This document shows, in pieces, positions 1 through 12,400 of a DNA stretch of 64,000 nucleotides (positions are counted from its first letter, which is position 1; each line of letters starts with the position of its first letter). This stretch comes from Carya illinoinensis. Lineage: Eukaryota; Streptophyta; Magnoliopsida; Fagales; Juglandaceae. Location: NCBI RefSeq assembly GCF_018687715.1, contig NC_056766.1:15719501-15783500 (forward strand). Reading direction: 5' to 3'. The position numbers were made by a program, and so were the translations under genes. Below the pieces are notes generated by a model. It did not search any database. It worked only from the letters and a program-made list of their open reading frames with translations, and had not been told where the DNA came from.

Positions 1-1841
1 TGGAACCGTTGTCGAAGTCTATGGTAGTGGCTTTACCCGATGGTGAAATGGTGTGGTGTTCCAAGGTTGCTTTGGGATGCCCGTTAAATTTTGAGGGAAG
101 GTTCTTGGATGTTGATTTGGTGGTGTTCAAGCTGTTGGGTTTTGATATCATCCTCGGGATGGATTGGCTATACCGATATTCTGCGAGTATTAATTGCAGA
201 AGTCGAATAATTAGCTTTCAGCTTCCAGATGGTGATTGTCTGAAATTTGCAGGGAGTAAGTTAAAAGAAAAGTCGGTAATTATATCGGCAATTCAAGCAA
301 AGAGGGAGATTGCATGAGGGGCGGATGCATTCTTGGTTCAGATGGTGTCCACGCCGTGCGAGGAGAAGTCTTTGGCAGACATTCCAGTTGTGGAAGAATT
401 CTCCGATGTGTTTGTGGACGACTTGCCCGGACTACCCCCTGTGTGGGAAATGAAATTTGTTATAGACTTGGAACCTGGAGCGGCTCCTGTGCAAAAAGCT
501 CCTTATCTCATGACACCGGCTGAATTAAAAGAGTTGAAGACTCAGTTGCAAGAACTGGTAGAGAAGGGATTTATTCAGCCTAGTACTTCACCGTGGGGTG
601 CACCAGTTTTGTTTGTTAAAAAGAAAGATGGAACCCTCCGTACGTGCATAGATTATCGGGAATTGAATAAGGTGACCATAAAAAATAAATATCCTCTCCC
701 GCGGATAGATGATTTATTTGATCAGCTTCAAGGAGCAGCCGTGTTCTCTAAAATTGATTTGAGGTCGGGATACTACCAGCTAAGGATCAGAGACAAGGAT
801 GTGCTTAAAACTGCTTTCAGGTCGAGGTATGGGCATTATGAATTTAAAGTGATGCCGTTTGGGTTAGCTAATGCTCCTGCTGCTTTCATGGATTTAATGA
901 ATCGAGTATTTCGACCTTATCTGGATTCCTTTGTGGTAGTATTCATCGATGATATTCTGATTTATTCCCGAGATGTTGAAGAGCATGTGTATCATTTTCG
1001 TCTGGTACTGGGGAAATTGAGAGAACACCAACTGTACGCCAAGCTCAGCAAGTGTGAATTCTGGTTGGAAGAAGTTAAATTTCTTGGGCATGTAATTTCC
1101 CGAGACGGAGTGGCTGTTGATCCTAATAAGGTAGAAGCCATTTTGTCATGGCAGCGCCTGACTACAGTGCGCGAGATCCAGAGTTTCTTGGGGCTCGTCG
1201 GGTACTACCGAAGGTTTGTAGAGAGTTTTGCTCGCCTATCCGGACCTCTCACAGCTTTGACTCGGAAGAATACAGAATTTGTTTGGTCAGATAAATGTGA
1301 GAGAAGCTTCCAGGAATTAAAGAACAGGTTGACGACGACACTAGTGTTAGCGCTCCCAGAACCGCATAAGCCATTCGTAGTCTTCAGTGATGCGTCTAAG
1401 TTTGGTTTGGGTTGTGTCCTTATGCAGGAAGGACGGGTTGTAGCCTATGCATCTCGTCAGCTAAAGGACCATGAGAAGAATTATCCGACGCATGATCTAG
1501 AATTGGCTGTGATTGTTTTTGCTCTCAAAATCTGGCGGCACTTCTTGTATGGGGAAGCTTGCGAGGTATTTACTGATCACAAGAGCTTGAAGCATTTGTT
1601 TTCCCAGAAAAATCTGAATATGAGGCAGAGGCGATGGCTAGAGCTAATCAGTAACTATCAGTGTGAGATCAAGTACCATCCGGGGAAGGCTAATATAGTT
1701 GCTGATGCTTTGAGCTGGAAGTCACACTTGGAAGATGAAGCCGAGCCGTCGGATTTGGATTCGCTGCTTTGTGGGATGAGAAGGCTCCTTATTGAGAGTT
1801 CGCAACAAGAAGAGATTTTATCTTCAGTTCTGGATATTTGA
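1..1841 (+). pseudogene. gypsy pol, first part: protease, reverse transcriptase, RNase H
   Basis: The first segment ends with an ILGMDWL motif typical of the C-terminal half of the gypsy aspartic protease and stops at 315-317. The next segment carries RT: a [12 protein letters not shown] block, a [12 protein letters not shown] block, and the catalytic FIDDIL at about 942-959 with both aspartates intact. RNase H follows ([10 protein letters not shown], then [10 protein letters not shown]) and ends with an ADALS-type motif in which the usual arginine is tryptophan. A TGA at 1839-1841 interrupts the protein before the integrase. RT and RNase H are otherwise well preserved, so decay is by point mutation rather than deletion. 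The true start of the polyprotein is outside the window. Confidence 0.92.
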
Positions 1842-3284
1842 GTAACCGATTTTAAAGAATTGAAGACTCTTCAAAGGAAGGATCCGAAGCTGTTGAATAT
1901 CAGAAAAAGAGTCAGAAAATCTCGAGGGCCGTTGCATTATAGCATGGATAACGATGGGATACTTCGGTTTCGAGATCGCCGAGTGGTCCCAAAGGACTCA
2001 GAATTCAAAGAGCGGATCATGGCAGAAGCTCATGCAGCCCCTTATTCAGTTCATCCCGGCAGTACAAAGATGTATCGGGACTTGAAGAAATATTACTGGT
2101 GGGATGGAATGAAGAAGGATATTGCCTTATATATTGAGAAATGCCACACATGCCGTCAAGTAAAGGCCGAGCATCAGAGACCTGCAGGTATGCTCCAACC
2201 CTTCCCTATTCCCGAGTGGAAATGGGATGACATCACGATGGACTTTGTAGTGGGTTTGCCGAGAACGCCTAGTGGGAAAAATTCTGTTTGGGTGATTGTT
2301 GACCGGTTAACGAAAAGTGCTCATTTCCTGCCTGTTAATAACACCGACTCTTTGGGTAAGTTGACCCGCTTGTATGTCAAGGAGATAGTGCGGCTGCACG
2401 GCATACCAAAGAGTATAGTGTCAGATCGAGACCCGAGGTTCACGTCGTAGTTCTGGAAGAGTTTGCAGGTAGCTTTGGGCACTAAGTTGAAATTCAGTAC
2501 TGCATATCACCCACAGACAAACGGCTAGTCAGAGTGCACAATACAGACCCTTGAAGACATGTTGTGAGCATGTGTCATGGAATTTCAAGGGAGTTGGGAA
2601 AACCATTTGCCGCTCATCGAGTTTGCATATAATAATAGCTTCCATGCGACTATTCAGATGGCTCCCTATGAGGCTCTTTATGGGAGAAAGTGTAGGTCGC
2701 CCTTGTGTTGGGATGAAGTCGGGGAGAGTAGGATAATTGGACCCGAAATAATTCAAGAGATGCAAAGCCAAGTCCGGATCATCAGAGATAAAATGGCGGC
2801 AGCTCAGAGTCGCCAGAAAAGCTACGCTGATACCAGGAGGAGAGAGTTGTCTTTTGAAGTTGGTGATTGGGTTTATCTCAAAGTCTCTCCCATGAGAGGT
2901 GTTAAGCGTTTTGGTAGAAAGAGGAAGTTGGATCCGAGGTATGTTGGACCTTTTCAGATTCTGGAGAAGGTAGGGTCCGTCGCCTATAGAGTTGCTTTGC
3001 CATGATATTTTGGGGATATTCATGATGTCTTCCATGTATCATCCCTGAAGAAGAACTTTGGACAGCAAGAGTCACGCTTCGTCGACACAGCGGGTATTCA
3101 GTTGCAACCAGATCTCACTTATGAAGTTGTTCCGTCGCAGATCATGGATTGGAAGGAACAATAGTTGAGGTCCAAGACGATACCTTTGATTAAAGTGGCT
3201 TGGGGAGATCCGTTAGCACAAGACTTCTCTTGGGAGCGAGTAGCGGACATGAGGGAGCAGTACCCGTACTTGTTTGAAGGATGA
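1842..3284 (+). pseudogene. gypsy pol, second part: integrase and chromodomain-like C-terminus
   Basis: This continues in the same frame after the TGA at 1839. It holds the integrase zinc-binding segment ([17 protein letters not shown], then CHTCRQVK), the catalytic core ([13 protein letters not shown] with Asp; IVSDRDPRF with Asp; the Glu after TAYHPQTNG) and a GDWVYLKVSP segment. The C-terminus carries an LRSKTIPLIKVAW...SWERVADMREQYPYLF segment typical of plant chromovirus chromodomains. Stops fall near 2448, 2527, 2563, 3003 and 3163. Each is explained by a single C-to-T change at a CGA or CAG codon. It reads as a methylated, decaying copy. Confidence 0.9.
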
Positions 3285-3381
3285 AGGTATGTATCCTAAT
3301 CTTGGTCACAGATGGTTTGTGTGTTTTTATGTGGCTTCTTTAAGTTGGTGGTTGATCTTGCAAATTTCGAGGACGAAATTT

Positions 3382-3399
3382 GTTTTTAAGGGGGGTGGA
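3382..3399 (+). other. polypurine tract of the gypsy element
   Basis: A purine run (aaggggggtgga) directly precedes the TGTGATGACC start of the LTR, the position of a plus-strand primer. The palindromic aatttcgaggacgaaattt motif just upstream (about 3363-3381) is shared with the element at 23706-31693. Confidence 0.85.
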
Positions 3400-5443
3400 T
3401 GTGATGACCCGCTTTCGCGTGTATTTTCACTGAAAGGTTGTTTTTATTTTAATTAATATATTAGTTTATTTATTTTAATTTATTTCATTTTAAAATTGGG
3501 TTTTAATTTAATTGATGATGTGTTTTATTTCTTTTAGTCGTTTACGGTTTTTAATCTCGTTTCGGCGGTTTAGTTTTGTTTTTCCGGAATGAGGATTAGA
3601 CCTTATCTTCTTTTCCTATACCTCTTTTCCCTTTTTCCTTTTTCTTTTTCTTCTTTCTTTTTCTTTCTTTTTCTCTTTTTTCTTTCTTTTCTTTTTTCTT
3701 CTCCTTCCTCCCGCGTCGACCCCGTCCCTCTCTCTCTCCTCCTCTCTCACGTCGGAGCTCCTTCCTGCCCTCGACCCGCCGCCGTCCGGCACACCGCCCC
3801 CACCGGTCGACACCTCTCCCTCCGGCACACCTCACCACCAATTCCCAGCCCCATCCGGCCGGCCGTTTGGCCGGAAAACCCCCTTAAAGCCTACACGGTT
3901 TTTGGCTCAATCTGTCGCCGTCGCTCCACCTCCGGCCACCATTTCTTCACCACTTCATCACCGGTCCCTTGCCGTCCTAACCCACCTATTTTCGGCCTCC
4001 AACGACCACCAGAACAGCTCCTACGAACTAGCTTTCCTTTTTGGGAAATCCGGCCTCCCACCGCCGTTTCTGCCGCCACCCACGGCCAACCACCACTTCC
4101 AATAGCTTCACAATCATCCCTAGACCATTCCCTATCAATCCCAAGCCCTAGTTTGTCCCCGTTCAAAAGTGGGTTTTTCACAACCCACAGCCACAGTGAA
4201 TTTTCACTGTGACGTTGCTTTTTCTCCGTTGTTTGCAACGCCGCGTGTTTTCTAAAATTGCCATATAGCGCTGTAAGTATTTTCCAAATCCTATTTTCAG
4301 ATTTTAATATATATTGCTCTTTCAATAATTTATTGCTGCTAGTTGGTTGATTCCGGACTGAGTCCGAGGAGTTCGGGGGTCGGATGGATGGAGGACGGAG
4401 TTGCCTGTTTATTTGATTTATGTTGTTGGATTATTTTTATGCATTGTTATGGCATTGCATGGTGCATGCACGTGTGTTTTTGAAATAGTGTGAAAAGCCT
4501 GTGTATTGGCGTAAGTGATCTTACGGGTGCATGTGTATCATAACCCCAAGCCGGGATGAGGTATTATCCCGGTGGAGCTCCTCTGGTCACTCGGGAGCGG
4601 AATAAACTGAGTGATGTCCCCTAGGTTGTCGCTAGACGACGGGAGCGGGGGCTAGGGGTTGCTTGGCTACGAACGCGCCGGGCGCGGAACCGGGCATCGC
4701 TCTACGCACTGACTCCGTGGCCCTTCGCTGGTGAGGGCTAGAGGATGCTTGGCTACGAACACGCGGGGCGTGGAACTGGGCATCGCTCGTTAGGTGTCAC
4801 ATGCGTAGTGGTAATCTGCGGTGTGGCACTGGAGCCAGGGTGTGCGAATGACCCCTAGGGGAGGTCATGGTGCATACGGATAAAATGGATTCTGGTTTGA
4901 GTCAGATAAAGGCCAAATGTGACTTTTGGCGTGTTTTTCAGAAAGGATGTGTTTTTGGGTCAAATGGGTTTTTTTGGCGTGTGTGGAAAATTATGTTTTA
5001 TGGGTTTTGTGCATGGGCATCACTTCATGCATTTTGTTTGAGTTCTATGTCTTTTTTATCTGGTGGTGTTTGAGTTTTACTTACCTGCGGTACCATTTTT
5101 GGTTCTGTAGCTTTTGGTGCAGGTTTTGAGGATGAGGAGGAGGAGGCTGAGCCCGAGGATGCGGCTCCGCCGGGTTGCTGATGCTATGCTTTATATTTGG
5201 TTTAAAACTGTATTTGTGTTTTTGTAATATTTTATTTATGTATGTTTTAAACAGCTTGTATTACGTTAAGAAAAAAATTCTGGTACTTAGTTATGACTTT
5301 CGTTATCCGCTGCGTGTTTCTTTGTGCACATATGTTGCCTTTGCACACACTTGGCACTCGTCGATAGGATGGTGACCCAGGTTGTCACCATCCGGACGTC
5401 TCGATTTCCCCGTGTTCGGGCGTGGGGATTTGGGGGCGTCACA
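3400..5443 (+). repeat. 3' LTR of the gypsy element (2044 bp)
   Basis: It begins TGTGATGACC and ends GGGGGCGTCACA, so it has TG...CA termini within a 5-bp inverted repeat (TGTGA/TCACA). Inside are a T/C-rich tract (about 3600-3710), a CCACC-rich segment, a GC-rich stretch with a twice-repeated ggctacgaacgcg-like motif, a short acidic reading frame near 5125-5180, and the conserved end. It aligns over most of its length with the 2315-bp LTRs at 23706 and 29379 but lacks their internal duplications. Long open frames inside are low-complexity products, not genes. Confidence 0.92.
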
Positions 5444-8160
5444 GTTTTCCTTTACGTACTAAATCTAAAGTGTCTACCATTTTTTTAGCCTTCATTAAAT
5501 TTGTGCAAAATGCTTTTTTTAAAAATATCATTGTTGTACAAACAGATTGGGATGGAGAATTCCGCCCCTTTCACTCTCTTCTTCTAAAATTTGGTATCTC
5601 TTACCGCATTACTTGTCCCTACTCTCATGCTCAAAATGGTAGTGTCAAGAGGCGGCATCGTCACATTGTAGAAACTGGGCTATCTCTTCTAGCCCAGTTC
5701 TCGGCTCCATCAAAATTTTGGGCTGAGGCCTTTCAAACAACAACCTTCCTCATAAATAGGATGCCCACTCCTATTTTAAAAAATAATTCTCCATTGCAAG
5801 CCTTGTTCAAGCAAAAACCAGATTATAAGTTTTTGAAAATTTTTGGTTATGCGTGTTGGCCTAATCTTCGTCCTTTTAATTGCTATAAAATGGATATGCG
5901 TTCTCAACTCTGTGTTTTCATTGGATATAGTTTAAATCATAAAGGCTATAATTGCTTGCATATTCCTACTGGTCACATGTATGTCTCTCGAGACGTACAC
6001 TTTGACGAAACACATTTTCCATTCTCTGTCACTAGCGTTCCCTCTCACACTTCTATTTCTAAACCTCACCAATGTATACCACACTTTCAAACATCCATTC
6101 CAGTCTTGCGGCCTGATACACCTGAACCTACTCTTTCATCTACTCCATCAAATAACACCCAAGTCCCTTCTTCTCCTACCTAGGCCTAGTCGCCTCACTT
6201 AACACTGGCCCAAAACTAAATTCTTTCTTCAACCAACACCCAAGTCCCCTCTTCTCCTGCCCAGGCCCACTCACTTCACTTAACACCTGCCCAAACCTCC
6301 TTTCTTTCTTCAACCCATGAGACCAATTCATCCCCAGCCCTACCTGATTCCAACCCACCCGCTTCTTCCTCTTCTTTGCAATCTCCAGCGCCGAACTCAA
6401 TAGAACCCAGCCTTCCTCCTTCACATTATTCTTCTCAATCTACACATTCGATGCTAACCAGATCAAAAACACATCATTCTTGTCCACTAAAACGCACGGA
6501 TGGCACTATCCCTTGGCCCCCTCCCAAACCTTCAGCCTCCCTCACCAAATCTACTCCTATTCCAAAAGAACCCATGTCGTATACGATTGCATCCAAATAT
6601 CCAACCTGGCGTGACGCCATGGCAACTGAGTTTGAAGCTCTCATGAAAAATCATACATGGATTTTGGTTCCTCCCTCTCCTCATCTTAGTGTCCTTGGTT
6701 CCAAGTGGATTCTCAAAACCAAAAGACACTCTGATGGCACCTAATAACGTTGAAAAGCTCGATTGGTAGCAAAAGAGTTCCACCAACAAGTTGGGTTTGA
6801 TTATTCTGAGACCTTTAGCCCAGTAGTTAAGCCTATCACAATTTGTTTAATTCTTTCTCTTGCAGTGACTCGAAAATGGCCTCTTCATCAGTTGGATGTG
6901 CAGAACTCTTTCTTACATGGGGATCTGGAGGAGGATGTTTTCATGCATCAGCCAACTGGGTTTGTGAATCCTGATTACCCTCATTTTATTTGTAAACTTC
7001 GAAAATCCATATATGGTTTGAAACAAGCCCGTAGGGCTTGGTTTGCTTAGTTGAGTTCTCGTTTGTTAGATTTAGGATTTCATGCTTCTACATCAGATTC
7101 ATCTCTATTTATTCTTTCCAATGCCTCTGTCTCCATCTTTGTATTAGTCTATGTTGATGGTATTGTTATTACTGCATCTCACTCATATGTGATTCATGAC
7201 TTTATCATTGATTTGCGTCAATCTTTTCTTGTTAAAGACCTTGGCATGTTGCATTACTTTCTTGGCATTCAGGTTTCTAGAAATTCTTCTGGTTTATTTC
7301 TATCTCAGCAATGTTATATTTTTGACCACTTACATCGCACCAATATGCATCAGTCCAAACCCGTGTAAACCCCTATGGCTTCCTCCACTAAACTTACTTC
7401 TATTGATGGTCCTTCATTTGAAGATCCACAACTTTATCGAAGTGTCGTTGGAAGCCTTCAATATCTCTCTTTCACTAGACCAGACCTCTCATTTGCTGTT
7501 AACAAAGTATGTCAATATATGCACTCTCCTCGTCTTACTCACTGGCAAGCCGTAAAAGGCATTCTTCGCTATCTTCGCCTCACTTCCTCTTTTGGTCTAT
7601 ATCTCTCTCCAGCCTCTTCCTTTAAAATAACAGCCTTCTCGGATGCGGATTGGACTGGTTGCCCAGATGATCAAAAATTTACAGGTGGTTTTTGCATCTA
7701 TCTTGGTTCTCATTTGATTTCTTGGGGTTCAAAGAAACAACCCACTGTTGCAAGGTTTTCAACTGAGGTTGAATATAAGTCCGTGGCAAATACCACTTGT
7801 GAAATTCTGTGGATACAATCATTGTTAATAGAATTAGGAATTGTTATTTCTGATATTCCCACATTATTTTGTGATAATCTCGGTGCTACTTACTTATCTA
7901 TTAATCCAGTCATGCACTCACTTATTAAACATGTTGCTTTGGATTACCACTTTGTACGTGATCGCATTGCTGCCAAATCACTTACTATAAAGTTTCTTCA
8001 AAGTAAAGATCAAATTGCGGATATCCTTACAAAACCGCTCTCCTCAGCTCGCTTTTCTCTTCTCCGATCAAGTCTCACCATCATGGCTGTTCCGCTTGAA
8101 TCGTGGGGGGATGTTAGCACACCAGAATACTCTGCACCACAACACTCATCTCCACAATAG
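5444..8160 (+). pseudogene. copia pol: integrase core, RT, RNase H (inactivated)
   Basis: The integrase core shows the second catalytic Asp (VVQTDWDGEF) and the region of the catalytic Glu (HAQNGSVKRRHRHI), where the expected VE is VK, so the Glu is lost. RT runs from about 6570 ([43 protein letters not shown]). Its catalytic YVDD is YVDG at 7149-7160, which should abolish polymerisation. RNase H follows (SDADWTGCPDD, then the ILTKPL end). Stops lie at 6181-6183, clustered at 6742-6756, at 7048-7050 and at 7366-7368. The frame runs about 48 nt into the LTR before its last stop. Confidence 0.9.
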
Positions 8161-8425
8161 AATGCTCAACAGAATGGCACACAACAGTCATGCAAAACCC
8201 ATGTGATGCCACCTCAGAATACTAGATGAATATTTACGGAAACTTCTAGAAACTTCTTGTAAAATCATTTGGTAACTGATTTCCTCTCTATAAATATTGT
8301 ATAGCATAGTGTGCTAAGGATATAGAGAAAAATACACTCTGTAATACATACTCTGAAATGGTTTACGCCCTTTGAGGCATTTCTTCAAATGTCTTCTCTT
8401 CATAGGGTTATTCCATTTCTCAGCA
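8112..8425 (+). repeat. probable 3' LTR of the copia element (about 314 bp)
   Basis: A G-run (gtgggggga) acting as the polypurine tract precedes TGTTAGCAC at 8112. A TATA-like ctctataaatattg lies near 8283, followed by a polyadenylation-like region, and a plausible CA end (cagca) at 8425. The left edge is well supported. The right edge is a guess because no second LTR is available for comparison. Confidence 0.55.
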
Positions 8426-8489
8426 CGATCCCTAAAGGACCACATCTTGGCATGGAAAAAGGATGGGAAGGAAGAAGAGATGCTATAGA

Positions 8490-8890
8490 TAGCACCAAAA
8501 GCAGGATGATGGAAAATAAATTTTGATGCGGTGCTAAAAGCAGATCATGCCAATGCTATTGCAATTGGTAGAGACCAGAGGTATTCTCCATGAAGCATGG
8601 GTGGAGAAAGTTGACACCAGATTCCCTTATGAAGCAGAATTTAAAGCTGCTGAAGTGGCCTGCAAATTAGCTAACCATGCTGGCTTTCAAATGATCACCA
8701 TTAAAGGAGATGCTATGGACATAATTACAGCCATAATAGATAACCAGAGCAGGCAGAAAAGGCTTTAAAAGATTGTATAAACTACATCAGAACTGAACTA
8801 AGGAGGAACAAGGATTGGGGGATTGCATGGACTCAGATTGTGTCAAGTGTATGAAACAAAAGCTTTAAGTATATATTTTGGAATTTAGAT
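8490..8890 (+). pseudogene. RNase H-like (RVT_3 type) fragment, frameshifted
   Basis: One frame reads WKINFDAVLKADHANAIAI from about 8510. A second, from about 8575, reads GILHEAWVEKVDTRFPYEAE and then AAEVACKL and ITIKGDAMDIITAI. Together these match the plant RNase H-like domain found at the C-terminus of many non-LTR retrotransposons and related reverse-transcriptase-like proteins: the acidic residues of INFDA, AEFKAAE and KGDA are in register. A frameshift near 8570-8585 and an upstream stop show it is not expressed as one protein. No intact RT lies beside it, so it is a remnant. Confidence 0.6.
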
Positions 8891-9360
8891 TTTGACATGC
8901 ACTCACATACTAAAGATCTAAATTCCTAAGTATAATAAAGAAAAGAAATGCTGTCGTGGAGTATATAAATATTATATAATATTTTTAAAAAAATAAGTAA
9001 ATATAAGATTTATATAAAAAATAATAATAAATCTTTTTTTTTTTTTTTTTTTATCGAAACGATCGTGTGATGCTTGCATAATTTACGACTGATTATCTTT
9101 ACTAAATGAAATAAGGGTTCTGCAGCTAATGCTATATCAACATCCCAGAGAACAACACTGTAACCCAATTGTAAAAACTCTTCACAAAATTCGAAATTTC
9201 AGTCCCAGACAGCATATGCTTTTACTTCGTTGTCTTAGCAACAGGATCAATTTCCTTTGCATTGCAGGAAATTTTCGAAGTCTGCTATTTTTTCTTAAAA
9301 GTTCTTGCTATAAAATGTTGATAAGTCCAATCATGGCCAGCCTTAATGGTTAGTATATCA
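8891..9360. other. AT-rich intergenic stretch upstream of the P450
   Basis: It contains an A/T-rich run with a homopolymer of T near 9030-9052. I see no gene. A 74-codon open stretch at 9129-9353 has no recognisable motif. Confidence 0.6.
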
Positions 9361-9488
9361 TGATGTGCACACGACGTCATTGGCTGTGAAAAAATAAAAA
9401 TTAAACATATTATACAATATATATATATATTTCAACGCCCTCTGGGCTCTGAAGTTCCACTCTCTCTCTCTCTCTCTCACAGTTCACC
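9361..9488 (+). promoter_or_regulatory. probable proximal promoter and 5' UTR of the P450
   Basis: A TATA-rich run (tatacaatatatatatatat, about 9411-9430) lies about 60 bp before the ATG. A (CT)n tract at 9461-9478 sits in the presumed leader, a common feature of plant 5' UTRs. A GACGTCAT motif at 9373-9380 has the ACGT core bound by bZIP factors. Function is inferred from position only. Confidence 0.45.
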
Positions 9489-12400
9489 ATGAATATTGTC
9501 CTCTTTCTTCTGGTAATTTTCCTGCTCTTCCTCTTGAAGTTCGTGTACTCGTTCGTATGGGTCCCACGGAGAATCGAGAACCACTTCCGAAAGCAAGGAG
9601 TTCGGGGTCCCGGCTACCGTTTGATCACCGGTAACTCAGCCGAAATCCGGCGAATCTACGCCGATGCTCAATCGAAGCCAATGATCACCTTCGACCACGA
9701 CATCCTCCACCGCGCTGCTCCTTTCTACTTCAGGTGGTCGGGGATGTACGGGAAGACCTTCCTGTACTGGTTTGGGTCGAATCCGAGGCTGGCAATATCC
9801 GACCCGGACATGATCAAAGAAGTCCTTATGAACACAACCGGGTCATTCGAAAAGATCCGGCAGAATCCCTTGGCTAATGTTCTCTTCGGTCAGGGACTTG
9901 TTGGGCTTTCGGGCGAGAAATGGGCCATCCATAGACGGATCACAAACCAAGCCTTCAATATGGAGCGAGTCAAGGTGACCCACATTCTCTCTCTTAAGAC
10001 ATTTGTATACGGCATGTCGTTTATACTTTTAGAAAACAATTAATTTATCAGTTTAATTTTAAACTGAATTTAACGATTAAATATCAAATTCTCAAATAAT
10101 TAAACTCATTTTAACTTAATTTCAATTAAAATTTTGTTATACGTGAAATTCACAATCTTTTTCAATTCAACATTTTTTTACACACAGGACTCATAATCAT
10201 TTTTAACTTTTTATAAATATATTTAAATTCATATTAACATTTAAATATATCTAAACTTATTTTAAATGGATCTCATAAAACTTACTCGATCATTTCAATT
10301 TATTACTATTTATAAATAGTTCAATTCTTTTTAACCCAGCTTAACATCCAAACGGATATTATAATTAATTTACAAGTCTATTGGAGTTTGTAGAAAAGAA
10401 ATGTTTAATTCATAAAAGATACCATAACATTAAACTCACCAACTTATTTAATGTAATAAGTTAGATTGTAAAATTTATTTTATTATAAAAAAATATCATA
10501 TCAAATCAAGTCACGTCAATTTATAAATTTATTTTTATGAAAAATGTATGAAACTTTTTTTTTTGTTTTTATTTTTTTATTTTTTGGTAGAATTGAAGTG
10601 GCATGAATTAATAATAGTTGTATAAGAACTGCTAAGTATATTGTTATCCAATTGTTTTACAAGGCAGTCGCTTGGACATGTTACCAAACTTTCCTCATGT
10701 GAAAGCTTTTGTCTAATGTCTGGACATATTATTATGGTTTAAAGTGGGAAAGATCTTGATATTTATAACTTTCTGAAATGAATTTTGCAGTGTTGGGTAC
10801 CAGAAATCGTGGCTAGTACTATAAAGATGATCGATAAGTGGGAGGAAAACAGAGGAGGGAGAGACGAGTTTGAAATGGATGTTCATAAAGAGCTTCATGA
10901 ACTCTCAGCAGAGATAATATCAAGAACAGCTTTCGGAAGCAGTTTTGAAGAAGGAAGGCGCATTTTCAATTTACAAGAGCAGCAAATGCATCTTTTCTCC
11001 AAGGCTGTCAGAAGTATATATATTCCCGGATTCAGGTGACCTCTATGTTCCAACTTCTAAAGTTCAATTCAACTCCAAATTTATACCTTTGGTGTATTTA
11101 GATTGTCTTGGACTCTAAATCCAAAACTTGCCCACTTAAATAAATACAAGACAGAATCCTGAGACTTGAGAAGAAATATGAAAAACTTATATGAGACTAT
11201 GAAACCCATGATTAAAGATGTTTAGTTTTGCTTGCTGTCAGTAATTGATGTCTTTTTTAGAGACATAGTGTATTTGTCAGTTTCATTAATTCACTCATTG
11301 CTCATGTCATTGTGGTAAGAACAATATCAAGGGAGTTTCAATATTTCATAGTACATTAATTGGGTTACATCTGTGAACCATTTTTGTATTGACTAGAAAA
11401 AGGGTTAAGCAAATGAGTTTTTTTAGAGGCTTTAGTCTTCTTTATACAGGTTCAATGATAACTTTTAATTGATTCTTTGGCTTCTTGTAAACGCATAGGT
11501 GGTTGCCTACTAAGATGAACAAAGAAAGGTGGAGACTAGAGAAGGAAACTCGAGACTCTATAAGGATGCTGATTGAGACCAACGAGAAAGCAAGAGAAGA
11601 TTCAAGAAATCTCCTTGGTCTGTTAATGTCTTCTTATAAGAATCAGGATGGCAAAGAGGAAATACTGGGAGTGGAGGAGATCATAGATGAATGCAAGACC
11701 TTCTACTTTGCAGGAAAAGAAACAACTGCTAACCTTCTAACTTGGGCACTTCTTCTTTTAGCCCTGCATCAGGATTGGCAAACCAGGGCACGGGAAGAAG
11801 TGGATCGCATCTTCCATGAAAACGAGCTTCTAGTTGCAGAGAAATTAAACGACCTCAAGATTGTAAGTTTGCATTCTTAATAACATGTCAACTTTTATAA
11901 CATTTTTCGGAAGAGTTGCTATCTTTTTATGGAATTCAATTAGATATGTGTCAGAATCAGGGAAAATCAAAGGGGATGGTGAGTTTTTTTCTTTTTAAAT
12001 AGTATTTGAAGTGAACTGATGTGTGAATTATTAATAAGAAATGTAATCAAATTGCCATTTTTCTTTCTGTGGAGCCTTGCACATTGGTTCTGGTTCACAC
12101 AGAATTTCAGCCTCAAATAGGATAGATAAAGAAAGGGGAGTACAGAAAAAGTAAGTAATGTCAATAATAGCATGCATGACTAGTTACCCAATATAATAAT
12201 TGACTATTTTTTTTTTTTTTAAAACAAAATTGACAATCTAATTTCAGATATCATTTCATGAAGCATTTCTTACCCATTCATATACATTTCACTGCCTGCC
12301 ATTTTCCTAACAGATAAGCATGATAATCAATGAAACACTTCGACTCTACCCTCCAGCTGTGATGTTGATGAGACAGGCATGTAAGAAGGTTAAGATCGGG

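Larger units (their letters stand above)
1..5443 (+). mobile_element. Ty3/gypsy chromovirus (Tekay/Del-like), 3' part, decayed
   Basis: The window opens inside a gypsy element. Protease end, reverse transcriptase, RNase H, integrase, a chromodomain-like C-terminus, a polypurine tract and one complete 3' LTR follow in the order typical of Ty3/gypsy. The gag and 5' LTR lie upstream of the window. The long LTR (2.0 kb) and a C-terminal chromodomain-like segment point to the Tekay/Del chromovirus clade; this is inferred from family knowledge, not from a tree. The 3' LTR ends at 5443 and is followed at once by copia integrase coding sequence, so this element inserted into the copia element at 5444-8425. 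It cannot be autonomous because of several in-frame stops. Its LTR and the sequence just upstream of it resemble those of the element at 23706-31693, so both belong to one family. Confidence 0.93.
5444..8425 (+). mobile_element. Ty1/copia element, 3' part, interrupted by the gypsy insertion
   Basis: Integrase core, RT and RNase H appear in copia order, followed by a short probable LTR. The 5' half (gag, protease, integrase N-terminus and 5' LTR) is displaced upstream of the gypsy insertion and is not in this window. The reading frame starts abruptly at 5444, the gypsy LTR boundary. Confidence 0.9.

Noticed and set aside
3589..4212. A 207-codon Ser/Pro-rich frame, and similar frames at 23789-24462 and 29462-30135
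   Set aside because: They lie inside LTRs and arise from T/C- and CCACC-rich tracts. Several frames and both strands are open at once, and frames differ between LTR copies.
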